Source: UTCFX2 sp963788145
GTDB taxonomy: Bacteria > Chloroflexota > Anaerolineae > Anaerolineales > UBA4823
Direction: 5' to 3'
Assembly (NCBI GenBank): GCA_963788145.1
Contig: CAWBFQ010000006.1
Span: forward strand, 372,001-436,000
Length of the DNA: 64,000 bases
Shown here: positions 45,883 to 55,200 of the stretch, piece after piece
Layout of the letters: every line of letters starts with the position of its first letter
Position numbering within the stretch: position 1 is the stretch's first letter
Made by a program: the position numbers and the translations under genes
Notes under the pieces: generated by a model
The model's database searches: none
Told to the model about the DNA's origin: nothing
What the model saw: the letters and a program-made list of their open reading frames with translations, nothing else

Positions 45883-47082
45883 TCACCGATGTTGTTTAGA
45901 CGCAATGATAGCTCTTTGAAGCGTTTGACAGACATCCTCCACCTGAGTCTCGCTCATTACTCCTGAAAAAGGCAAAGCTAGGCCGCGTCGCCCCAAGTCT
46001 TCCGCGATTGGAAAATCACCCGGACGGTAACCAAATTTCGCGGCCATATAAGGCTGCAAATGGATCGGGATGAAATATGGGCGAGCCGGGATACCGAGAT
46101 CACCAAGATCATGCGCCAACTGGTCGCGATCTATATTAGCTGCTACTCGGATGACATAGACGAACCAGCTCGTTCGGCTGGTTTCTGCGGCAAGTTGTGG
46201 AATCTCGATTTCCTCGATCATAGCTAGGCGCTGGTTGTACCATCCTGCCACCTGCTCTCGTTTACGGAGCAGCTCTTCCAGGCGTCCCATCTGCACTCTT
46301 CCCAACGCGGCGCTCATCTCGTCCAGGCGATAATTATATCCAAGGTAGGTATGCGTGAGCCAGGTGTCGCCTGGGGCGCGCCCCTGGTTGCGCAGCGCCC
46401 GCATCATGGTAGCAGCCTGGTCGTCATCGGTGACGATCATGCCGCCTTCGCCGGTAGTGATCTGCTTGTTGGGATAAAAAGCGAAAACCCCGTAATCACC
46501 CAGACTACCTGCCAGGCGACTCTTATATTCCGCCCCCAATGCTTCACAAGAATCCTCGATCACTTTCAGATCGAAACGACGAGCTGTGTCTTGGATTGGA
46601 TCCATATCAGCCGGTTGCCCAAAAACATCCACCGGCAGGATTGCTCTCAAACGGGCATTCTCTTTCACGCCGCGCGACGGCAGCCAACGCCAGGCTGATG
46701 GAGAGTCATTGAATAGATCCTCGGCAGCCTGACAAACCAGGTCTGGGTCGATATTTCCTGTCAGCGGATCTATATCTACAAAAACAGGCACAGCCCGCTC
46801 AAACAGGAGCACATTTGCTGAAGCGACAAACGAGAAAGGGGTTGTAATGACCAGATCGCCTTCGCCAATACCGGCTGCGTGCACACAAAGGTGTAACCCG
46901 GCTGTGCCAGAATTCACCCCGATGGCATGTCGTTTGTGGGTATATTCACAGAAAGCCGATTCAAAAGCCAGGATTTCAGCCCCCATGCTTAAGTTCGGTG
47001 TGTTCAGAACTGCTCCAACGGCTTCGCGCTCGGCAGCGCTCAAATCTGGCGACGACATAGGGACGCGGTATTTTGATGTCAA
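45883..47082 (-). CDS. DegT/DnrJ/EryC1/StrS aminotransferase (sugar aminotransferase)
   Basis: A 399-residue PLP enzyme. The internal aldimine lysine is in FAFYPNKQITTGEGGMIVT, AIGVNSGTAGLHLCVHAAGI binds the phosphate, VITTPFSFVASANVLLF and DSCEALGAEY follow in the usual order, and LGYNYRLDEMSAALG is the family signature. Such enzymes (PglE, ArnB, WecE) transfer an amino group from glutamate to a keto-sugar nucleotide. It sits 23 bases after the lipoyl-NeuD fusion gene and in the same run as a PglC-type transferase, which suggests a bacillosamine-like 4-amino sugar. No 4,6-dehydratase is in the window. Confidence 0.9.
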   Translation of the reverse strand: MTSKYRVPMSSPDLSAAEREAVGAVLNTPNLSMGAEILAFESAFCEYTHKRHAIGVNSGTAGLHLCVHAAGIGEGDLVITTPFSFVASANVLLFERAVPVFVDIDPLTGNIDPDLVCQAAEDLFNDSPSAWRWLPSRGVKENARLRAILPVDVFGQPADMDPIQDTARRFDLKVIEDSCEALGAEYKSRLAGSLGDYGVFAFYPNKQITTGEGGMIVTDDDQAATMMRALRNQGRAPGDTWLTHTYLGYNYRLDEMSAALGRVQMGRLEELLRKREQVAGWYNQRLAMIEEIEIPQLAAETSRTSWFVYVIRVAANIDRDQLAHDLGDLGIPARPYFIPIHLQPYMAAKFGYRPGDFPIAEDLGRRGLALPFSGVMSETQVEDVCQTLQRAIIASKQHR

Positions 47083-47105
47083 AAATTACTCCTTCATTCT
47101 CAGGC

Positions 47106-48210
47106 TCAAGGCCACACAGACCCGGCTCGAACGATCCCATTTTCTGGGACATTTTCTTTGATAGTTGCTCCATTACCGATCCTCGCGCGTGCTCCCACCC
47201 GCACGCGCAAATTAATGGTTGCACCCATCCCGATTAATGCGTCATCTCCGATCTGCACTTCGCCTGCTAAGATCGCTCCTGGAGATAGATTAACATACTC
47301 GCCCAGCAGGCAGTCGTGAGAGACGATCGCGCCTGTGTTGATGATACAACCAAAGCCAATGTGGCTTTCGCTACCCAGGTATCCGTGTGCGAATACCTGC
47401 ACGCCTGCCGAAATCGCTGCGCTTGGCTCAATGAAGGCGGATGGGTGGACCAGTGGGGGGCAGGCAAATCCGGCTTCGATTAATCGATGAAAAATTTTGA
47501 TTCTGGTTGAGACATCCCCGATCCCACCGACCGCATTGACTGCCAGGCGGATGCCTTGAGAGTATAATTCTGGCAGCAGTTGGCCCCCTCCCAACACGGG
47601 CAAACCCAATATGCGCTCATCTGTGTTCAACCCATCATCCAGAACGCCAATAATGCGATAAGTTCGCAGGCTGCGCAAAAATTCAATGACTGTTTTTCCG
47701 TGACCGCCGCCGCCGTATACAACGATTGCCTGTGGATCGAATGTTTCGGCTTTGCTGAAAACCTGTGATTGGGCCTGGGATTCTGCCAGGGAACGAATCG
47801 TACCTTCCGTAACCAGTTGAGCAGTTGAGAGACCGGTCAGATCAATCCCTAGCTGTTGCGCCAGCGCCAGCGCCGGTTGGGTAATGCGCAAACCGGGTGG
47901 GATGTTCTCTCCAGAAGTGGTTTTCAGGTCGCGCTGTCTGGGGATTTCTGGGGTGGGTGGAGACCAATCGGGTTGATCAGCCAGATAACACAGGATCTCT
48001 CCTGCCCGAATAGTTTGACCCTGCTCGAAGCGTACACCAATAATATAACCATCCCTTTCGGCTAAGAGGTCGGCAGCGGATTTTGTGGTCTCGAGGGTTG
48101 CTATTGGCTCACCCTTGGAGACATGTTGGCCTTCGCGAATATGGAGCGCAGCCAGATGAGCTTCTGGTTCGTTTGGGTTCAGCAAAGGGATCTTAATCAG
48201 ATTCGGACAT
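47106..48210 (-). CDS. Lipoyl domain - E3/E1-binding-like domain - NeuD/PglD sugar acyltransferase fusion
   Basis: A protein of about 367 residues. Residues 1-78 form a lipoyl domain (GQHVSKGEPIATLETTKSA, Lys43 at the tip of the hairpin as in E2 proteins). Residues about 105-140 (RITQPALALAQQLGIDLTGL) resemble the peripheral subunit-binding domain of E2. From about 158, VVYGGGGHGKTVIEFL starts a NeuD/PglD Rossmann part, and left-handed hexapeptide repeats follow with the probable catalytic His in GAIVSHDCLLGEYVNLSPGA. The E2 catalytic core is absent. The ATG at 48210 follows TAAGGA but needs removal of one base near 48198 to reach the frame (MSESIKIPLLNPNE). By inference it accepts an acyl group from E1 and transfers it to an amino sugar. 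Confidence 0.85.
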
Positions 48211-48211
48211 A

Positions 48212-49501
48212 TTAATCCTTAAGTACGCCTGGAAGGATTGACATTCGAGCAACCTGGTTTGTGTTGGTTACTGTGATCAGGTTCCCGTTTACATCAAACA
48301 GGATCATTCGCGGGAAAGTGAGCGCATCTGGCCAGGGAAGCGCTTGCAGGAATGTCCCTTGGTTATCAAAGACCTTGAACAAATAACCTTGATTCGAATC
48401 TACCACAAAGATGCGTCCTTTGCCATCAATAGCCATCGAATCGGGGTTGTTAAATTGCTGTAGTTCTTCACCTTTGCTTCCGAAGCGATCCAGGAAATTG
48501 CCATCGGTATCGAATTTGTAAATTTCCTTTACAAAACTGTTCAGGATAAAAATGTTTCCAAGGCCATCCACGGTGATCCGGTCCAGGCCAGCAGGTGTGT
48601 TTTTCGGAGCAATTCCTTGCAGGATTTGAGCCTTCTCCCAAAGTAGCTTTCCTTGAGAATCATATTTCACCAGGGCGTCATCTCCAGAGGCTGTATTGAC
48701 TGCGTAAATATTATTAGCCGGATCGATCACCACTTGATCGTGGTTGAGATCGGGGAATTGTCCTGGAATAGTGCCTGCTAATGTCCCATCGTTCGTGTTG
48801 TAGATCAGCAAATCGCCGCCACGCGCAATATAAAGGCTACCCTTGTAATCGGCTGCCATGCTGCGAATGAGAGTGTTTTCGTTGCGGTCCGGCTCGACAT
48901 TGATTAATTGCAAAAATTTACCTTCTGGATCAAATTTCTGTATGCGTCCATCGGAATAATCCGCGACGAAGATATTCCCCTGTGGATCGATTGCCACATA
49001 TCTGGGGTCATCAAACTGACCTGGTCCTGAGCCTTCTCCTCCAAATAGCAGATCGACCTGGACAGGTGGTGTTTGTGTCGCGGTTGGGATTGCGGTTGGC
49101 TCTGCTGGAATCGTGGTCGGGATGTCAACCGAAACCTGGGTGGACATGCCTTCTACCACGCTGCCGAAAATGGATGTGGCGGTCAATACGCCGGTTGCAG
49201 AAAGCACAGCACTGATAATCACACAAATGATGATGAAGACGGTAATAAAACCGATTATCCCGGCAATTGATCTGCGCCCGGCGGTAGAAATTCCATTGTT
49301 GTCAGCCCCGGCAAGTTGGACAATCACCTGAGGATTATTCTGGATTGGAGCGGTTTCTTTGTGGTTGCGATATTCTGGCGGCACAAGCACATTACTGCCG
49401 CAATATTCACAACGAATGGATGCGGCATCTGGAACAGGCAGGCTGGCGCCGCAGGTGGGGCAGTGGAAAAGCTGGGGTTGGGAAGGTTGATTGCGTTCCA
49501 T
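48212..49501 (-). CDS. Zinc-ribbon, membrane-anchored NHL-repeat propeller protein
   Basis: A 429-residue protein. An N-terminal zinc ribbon (CPTCGASLP...CEYCGSNV, residues 14-40) is followed by a single membrane helix (IIGFITVFIIICVIISAVL, about 82-105), a Pro/Thr stalk, and a C-terminal six-bladed NHL propeller (GPGQFDDPRYVAIDPQGNIF, FNNPDSMAIDGKGRIFVVDS). The zinc ribbon would face the cytoplasm and the propeller the outside. Propellers of this kind bind peptides, sugars or polymers. It lies between E1-beta and the lipoyl-NeuD gene, so a role in surface glycan assembly is possible but unproven. Confidence 0.82.
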   Translation of the reverse strand: MERNQPSQPQLFHCPTCGASLPVPDAASIRCEYCGSNVLVPPEYRNHKETAPIQNNPQVIVQLAGADNNGISTAGRRSIAGIIGFITVFIIICVIISAVLSATGVLTATSIFGSVVEGMSTQVSVDIPTTIPAEPTAIPTATQTPPVQVDLLFGGEGSGPGQFDDPRYVAIDPQGNIFVADYSDGRIQKFDPEGKFLQLINVEPDRNENTLIRSMAADYKGSLYIARGGDLLIYNTNDGTLAGTIPGQFPDLNHDQVVIDPANNIYAVNTASGDDALVKYDSQGKLLWEKAQILQGIAPKNTPAGLDRITVDGLGNIFILNSFVKEIYKFDTDGNFLDRFGSKGEELQQFNNPDSMAIDGKGRIFVVDSNQGYLFKVFDNQGTFLQALPWPDALTFPRMILFDVNGNLITVTNTNQVARMSILPGVLKD

Positions 49502-49584
49502 TTTAGTCCGATCTCTCTCGAAATATGGATAAAATTTACCAGTAGGATATACTCGCAGCGATAAGTCAGAGTATGACGATCATT

Positions 49585-50643
49585 TTACCTGGATTGCTGG
49601 ATTTTTTGGCATATCTTGATAATTTGATCGACGCCCGGAAGCACACCAACCTCTAACGCGCCGCTGGCAGGGATAGGTAAGGAGCGGGCAGCCAGGCGGT
49701 CAACTCTAAGCAGTTGTGGACCCACAGCCTGTACAACCCGCGCTATTACCTCTGCGCCCCAACCAAGCTCTTTGCTGCCCTCTTCCAGGGTCAACAGGCG
49801 CCCTGTTCGTCTGGCCGAAGCGATGATCTCGCCGGTCTGGAATGGCGCGAGTTGGGTTGGGGTGACGATCTCGATAAAAATTTCATGCTCGTAGGCCAGC
49901 CGCAGCGCAGCCTGGCGGGCCAGATCGAGCATATAACCATATGTTGCCAGTGTGAGTGTCGGGTTGGGCGCTCCATGCAGCCGAAGGGTATATTGCGGGG
50001 AAGAAAAAACCGGATCAGAATAACTGGATCCTGAGGGGTTATTTTTATCTACTTCATCATTTGCAGTGGTTTCAAGGATCACGAATTCGCTTGCTTCAGC
50101 ATCATTCTCGATTGGCAATAAATAGAGCAGTTTATTTTCGATAAACAAAACCGGATCATTTGAGGCAATCGCGTCAAGCAGCAATTTCCCCGGATCTCCG
50201 AGTAGGCCAGGCGCAGGACGCGCAACCCCGGTACACCCAGGAAGAGCTTTTCAAGGGTTTGGCTGTGGGTAGGCCCATAGCCGCGCCGCCCTCCATCGGA
50301 GTGCGTACGACCAATGGCACGTTCACCTGGTGATTGTACATCCAATGAAACTTGGCGGCATGGTTGACCAATTGATCAGCGATCAGAGTTACAAAATCGC
50401 CAAACATGATTTCGACCACAGGGCGCAGCCCACGCAATGCCATCCCCACAGCTACCCCAACAATTGCGGCTTCTGAGATTGGGGTTGATAAGACCTGATT
50501 TGGAAAAGATTCCGAAAGCCCCTGAGTGACTTTAAAGGCCCTCCGTATGGATCGAGGATATCTTCTCCCAAGAGCACCACGTTCTCATCAGCCGCGAGAG
50601 CCTGGTGGAGTGCTTTATTGAGCAATTCCAGAACGCTGGTCAT
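49585..50643 (-). CDS. 2-oxoacid dehydrogenase E1 beta subunit, three frameshifts
   Basis: About 352 residues. It begins SVLELLNKALHQALAADENVVLLGEDI (read in parts), then SEAAIVGVAVGMALRGLRPVVE and IADQLVNHAAKFHWMYNHQ, RGYGPTHSQTLEKLFLGVPGL, and the C-terminal transketolase domain with LLTLEEGSKELGWGAEV. The set matches AcoB/PdhB/BfmBAB beta subunits. Frame changes lie near 50534-50536 (a missing base next to AAA), about 50285 and about 50200; each restores the consensus (GGPFKVTQGLSE, GGRRGYGPTHS, YLGDPGKLL-like). It overlaps the E1-alpha stop by four bases and forms the E1 heterotetramer with it. Confidence 0.87.
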
Positions 50644-51596
50644 CGGTTTTGCTCATTTGGTGGAAAATCCTGGTGGATATTTCCTGGTTTCAAGATTGGG
50701 AGCGGAAAAGGATCGTCCAGCGCCATTTGAAATGCATTCGCAATCTCGTTGTTCACCTGCTGATCGATCCTCTCTCGCGCATGTATATTCAATCGTTGGG
50801 CTTGAATGTCTATGGGGTCTCGTTCCTGACTTAACTGCTTGATCTGTTCTGAAGAGCGGGTATCGTCACCTTTGGAGTGTGGGCCGAAACGAGCTGTATG
50901 CAAGATCAATGCACGCGGTCTTTGCTGCTGACGGACTTGGCTGACAGATTTTTCGGCGGCTTGCAGAATCAGGCGTACATCGCTGCTGTCCAGTTCGCTG
51001 GTGGGGATCCCAAAGGCCTCAAAGCGAGCCGGTACGCTACCAGCTACAGCCAATTCGAAGGGCGTGGTCTGGGCAATGCGGTTGTTTTCAACCACGTATA
51101 GAATTGGCGCATTCCAGAGCGAGGCGATATTCAGCGCTTCGTAAAGCACGCCTTCGCCTAAAGTCCCGTCTCCGATAAAAACGATGGATATCGCTTCGCT
51201 TTGTTTGCGTTTTTCTGCCAAAGCCATGCCTGTGGCGATTGGAACAATCCCTCCTTGAACACCGTTGGAATAAAAGTTCCGCCATTGTAAGTGCTGCGAC
51301 CCGCCGCGACCGGCGCACACACCGGTCGCTTTCCCCATCAACTCCGCGAATAAAGCGCGAGGATCACCCCCATAAGCCAGGAAATGGCCATGACAGCGAT
51401 GATTACTGAATACGATATCATTCGGCTGCAGATTGCTCAGAACACCAACCGCATTTGCTTCCTGCCCCAGGTAGGTGTGGGTAGTTCCGAAGAATACACC
51501 TTTGTGGAAGTTATCCAACACGGTTTCTTCAAACCGGCGGATTTTGAAGAGCCCCTGATAAAGATCTTGATCCTTCATCTGGATATTAGAGGGCAT
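50640..51596 (-). CDS. 2-oxoacid dehydrogenase E1 alpha subunit, TPP-dependent
   Basis: A 318-residue protein with the thiamine diphosphate motif GDGTLGEGVLYEALNIASLW ending in VVENN at the expected distance. FFGTTHTYLGQEANAVG and SNHRCHGHFLAYGGDP hold the His residues of the active site, and GRGGSQHL matches the acetoin/pyruvate dehydrogenase loop. It decarboxylates a 2-oxo acid and passes the acyl group to a lipoyl arm. It overlaps the PglC-type gene by 11 bases and E1-beta by 4. No dihydrolipoamide dehydrogenase or classical E2 is nearby; the only lipoyl domain is in the NeuD fusion. Confidence 0.92.
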   Translation of the reverse strand: MPSNIQMKDQDLYQGLFKIRRFEETVLDNFHKGVFFGTTHTYLGQEANAVGVLSNLQPNDIVFSNHRCHGHFLAYGGDPRALFAELMGKATGVCAGRGGSQHLQWRNFYSNGVQGGIVPIATGMALAEKRKQSEAISIVFIGDGTLGEGVLYEALNIASLWNAPILYVVENNRIAQTTPFELAVAGSVPARFEAFGIPTSELDSSDVRLILQAAEKSVSQVRQQQRPRALILHTARFGPHSKGDDTRSSEQIKQLSQERDPIDIQAQRLNIHARERIDQQVNNEIANAFQMALDDPFPLPILKPGNIHQDFPPNEQNR

Positions 51597-52248
51597 GATT
51601 GCCAGCCTTTTCGTCCGCAGGATTGCGATCCGGAGAAAGCGAACCCATGAATTCCTCGGCAGTGGCGTGACCTGGTTGGCTGATGCCTTCGCGTCGGATC
51701 ACTTTCCCGAGGGTTTGGATCAAGATGATGATATCCAACCTGAAAGTCCAATGATCTACATACCATACATCTAAACGAAATTTATCCTCCCAGGTCAACG
51801 CATTGCGTCCATGAATTTGCGCCCAGCCGGTGATCCCCGGAAGCACATTGTGCCGCCGGGCTTGCTCCGGTGTATAACGATCTAGATACTGGGTGAGCAA
51901 TGGGCGAGGCCCTACCAGGCTCATTTCGCCGCGCAGCACATTAACCAATTCCGGTAATTCATCCAGACTGCTCGAGCGTAGAAATCGTCCCAGAAGGGTG
52001 AGGCGATTTTCATCTGGTAATAGGCGACCTTGCTCATCCGTTTGGTTGGTCATTGTGCGGAATTTGTAAATGTAAAAGAGTTTGCCCCGGTACCCCGGCC
52101 TTCTTTGCTTGAAGAACACTGGCGACCCGATCTGAAACCAAACGACCAACGCCAAAATTAGAAAAAAAGGCGAAATCAAGAGTAAGCCGATCGAAGTCAC
52201 GAGCAGATCAAATATTCGTTTGGAGAGCGGCGCACCTTCGGGGAGCAT
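51586..52248 (-). CDS. PglC-type polyprenyl phosphate sugar phosphotransferase
   Basis: A 220-residue monotopic phosphoglycosyl transferase. A re-entrant membrane helix (residues 8-37, KRIFDLLVTSIGLLLISPFF) is followed by FKQRRPGYRGKLFYIYKFRT, a catalytic Asp-Glu pair in SSSLDELPELVNVLRGEMS, VGPRPLL, and PGITGWAQIHGRNALTWEDK. The length is that of PglC rather than the longer WcaJ/WbaP enzymes. It transfers a sugar phosphate, probably a di-N-acyl amino sugar, from a UDP donor to undecaprenyl phosphate. It lies five bases after mfd and overlaps E1-alpha, which ties the E1 pair to glycan synthesis. Confidence 0.92.
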   Translation of the reverse strand: MLPEGAPLSKRIFDLLVTSIGLLLISPFFLILALVVWFQIGSPVFFKQRRPGYRGKLFYIYKFRTMTNQTDEQGRLLPDENRLTLLGRFLRSSSLDELPELVNVLRGEMSLVGPRPLLTQYLDRYTPEQARRHNVLPGITGWAQIHGRNALTWEDKFRLDVWYVDHWTFRLDIIILIQTLGKVIRREGISQPGHATAEEFMGSLSPDRNPADEKAGNHAL

Positions 52249-52253
52249 TATTT

Positions 52254-55200
52254 TTACTGATTACCTCCCAAAAATTCTTTTGATTTGCAATTCTGCAGGC
52301 GATCCAGCGTGTCAAATAATACTTCCATTTCGATATTGTTAGCAGTGTTCTTCGAAGAAGATGAACCCAATCCATTTTCGGAACCAGTATCGGTGGACCG
52401 CCTGGTGGATGGTTTTGAATTCTCGGAGGTGTAGGGAATCCACAGGGCTGTTTTCCCTACCCGGGCCTGAGGGTCAAGCGGGGGCAGGTCCGGCGGGATG
52501 GAACCATCCGCGAAACGCAGAGCAAACTGGTGGTTTTCGATTGTTAGTGACGCCAAACCAGCTTGTTCGACCATCAACTTAATTTTGAACTGCAAGAAAA
52601 GATTTCTGACCGCTGGCGGAAGTTCCCCAAAGCGGTCTTTGAATTCTTCGATCATTACATCCAGGTCTTGAATATGGCGAATATCTGCCATTCGACGGTA
52701 GAGGCCGATGCGGGTTTCCTTATGAAGAACGTAATCAGAGGGGATGGTGGAATCCAATGGCAATTCAACAGTTACCGGGTTAAGTTGTAAGTGGATGTTG
52801 CTGGGATTTGGAGCAACTTTCAAGCCGCTTTCTTTTTGCAGTTTCTGGACAGCCAGTGCTAGCATGCTGGTGTAGAGATGAAAACCAACCTCAGCAATGT
52901 GTCCGTGTTGACGAGTGCCTAAAATATCACCGGTGCCACGAATTTCCAGGTCTCGCATTGCAATCGAAAATCCTGCTCCAAGCTGGGTGTTTTCTGCAAT
53001 AGTATCCAGGCGCTGGCGACCATCATAAGTCGGTGATTTTCGATTGTGGCGGAAGAAATAGGCATAGGCTCGTTGAGCGCCCCGCCCAACCCGTCCTCGC
53101 AACTGGTAGAGCTGCGCCAAGCCAAAAGTATCTGCCCGGTCGACGATCAACGTATTCGCGTTTGGGATATCCAATCCCAATTCGATGATTGATGTGGAGA
53201 GTAAAACATCGAGATCTCCCCGAGTGAAGGCCTCCATCCGCCCTGCAAGCTCCATTTCATCCATCTGTCCATGAGCAATGGCGATGCGCGCCTCAGGCAC
53301 AATTTGTTTTAGGTGGTTGAGCATAGCTGCAATCGTTTGCACGCGATTGTGAACAAAAAAAACCTGCCCGCCACGCTCCATTTCGCGCAAGATCGCCTGC
53401 TTTACCATTTTTGGGGAATATGGACCGACATGTGTCACAATCGGGAGCCGTTCCTCGGGTGGAGTGTTAATCGTGGAAATATCCCGAACTCCACTCAATG
53501 CCATATATAACGTCCGGGGGATTGGGGTAGCGGTCAGTGTCAGAACATCTACTTCTGTGCGCATCTGCTTCAATTTCTCTTTATGGGTGACGCCAAAGCG
53601 CTGTTCTTCATCAATGATCAATAACCCCAAATCTTTGAATTGGACATCCTGTGATAATAGCCGATGCGTTCCGATAATAATATCAATCTTGCCCAGAGAT
53701 AATTCTGTCACGATTTGGCGTTGTTGCAGGGGTGAGCGGAAGCGGGAGAGCATCTCGACTGTTACTGGGAAAGCAGCCAGTCTCTGGATAAAGGTATTGT
53801 AATGTTGTTGGGCCAGGACGGTGGTTGGTACGAGGATCGCCACCTGCTTGCCGTTTTCGACTGACTTGAAGGCTGCTCTTAAGGCGACTTCGGTTTTTCC
53901 ATAACCGACGTCTCCGCAGATCAAGCGATCCATCGGCCGCGGGGCTTGCATATCGAGCTTCACTTCAGTCAATACCCGCATTTGATCATCCGTCTCGATA
54001 TAAGGGAAGCTGGCTTCCAGTTCTTGCTGCCAAGTGGAGTCTTTTTCAAATGCATACCCCACGACCACGCTGCGTTTGGCGTATAACTCCAACAGTTCTT
54101 CAGCTACTTCACGCACAGCCTCTTTGACATTTGTTTTTACACTGCGCCATTCACTGCTGCCGAGGCGGCTGAGGGTTGGTGGACGGTTATCGGCTCCGAC
54201 ATAGCGGGTTAATCGATCTGCCTGGTGGACCGGGACAAAGAGTTGGGCTTCGTCAGCATACTCGACGGCAAGATACTCTCGTTCAATCCCATCTACACTG
54301 CGATTCACCAGACCCATAAAACGTCCGATCCCATGATCGACATGGACCACATAACCATCAATTTGTAAATCAGAATAACCTGCTTCAGGCGCCTCAGCAT
54401 ACCGCTTTGCCCTACGGCGCGGTTCTGGCCTGCGCAAGCCGAAAACTTCACCGTCCGTCAATAAATGCAGTATGCTGCCATCGGCTGCGAAAAAATCCCA
54501 TCCTTCCGCAAGGCTTCCATCAATGAAAATTGGTTGGAGAGCATCTTGAACCTTAAGGTCTAAGGCAGCTACCCTTTGTTCCTGCCATAATTCAGATAGA
54601 CGGGCTACCTGGCGCGAAACGACAACCAGCGTTTCAGCTTTTTGAAAACAGTTCAGCATGTATTCTAGAAATGATTTCAGGCGCCCTGCGAAGCGTTCCC
54701 CGGCTTTAAAATATTTTTCCAGGGATGTGTATTCCGAATCAAATGGAACAAGGTCTAAATCCATCACTGTGCCGGGGCCTAACTCCAGCACCTGGTGGGA
54801 GTTGAACGAGTCGTTGATTTCTTCCAGCGTCAAATAGGGGATTGGGAATTCCGCCTGCAATGTGCCCTCAGTGATTAACTCGCGGCGCATCTCTACCGCC
54901 TGTTCCTCTATTTCGGCGATCGTCTCTTCCAAAGACTGGTGGTCATCGATCAGGATCAAAGCCTCGCGCGGGAGATAATCCATCAAACTGGCGGGTGCGG
55001 GGTGAAAGATGGGCAGGTAGAATTCGCTTGTGGTTAGATCTTCTTGTTCGGGGAGGACGCCCTCTCGCAGCAGAAATTCGCGTGCAGGGGTGATCAAAAT
55101 GCGCTGGGGAGAGTTCAATGCCGCTTCATCTGAGTTCTCAGCAGACCGATGTGTCCTTTGTGTGACTGGATCAAATACCCGCATGGTATCGACTTCGTCG

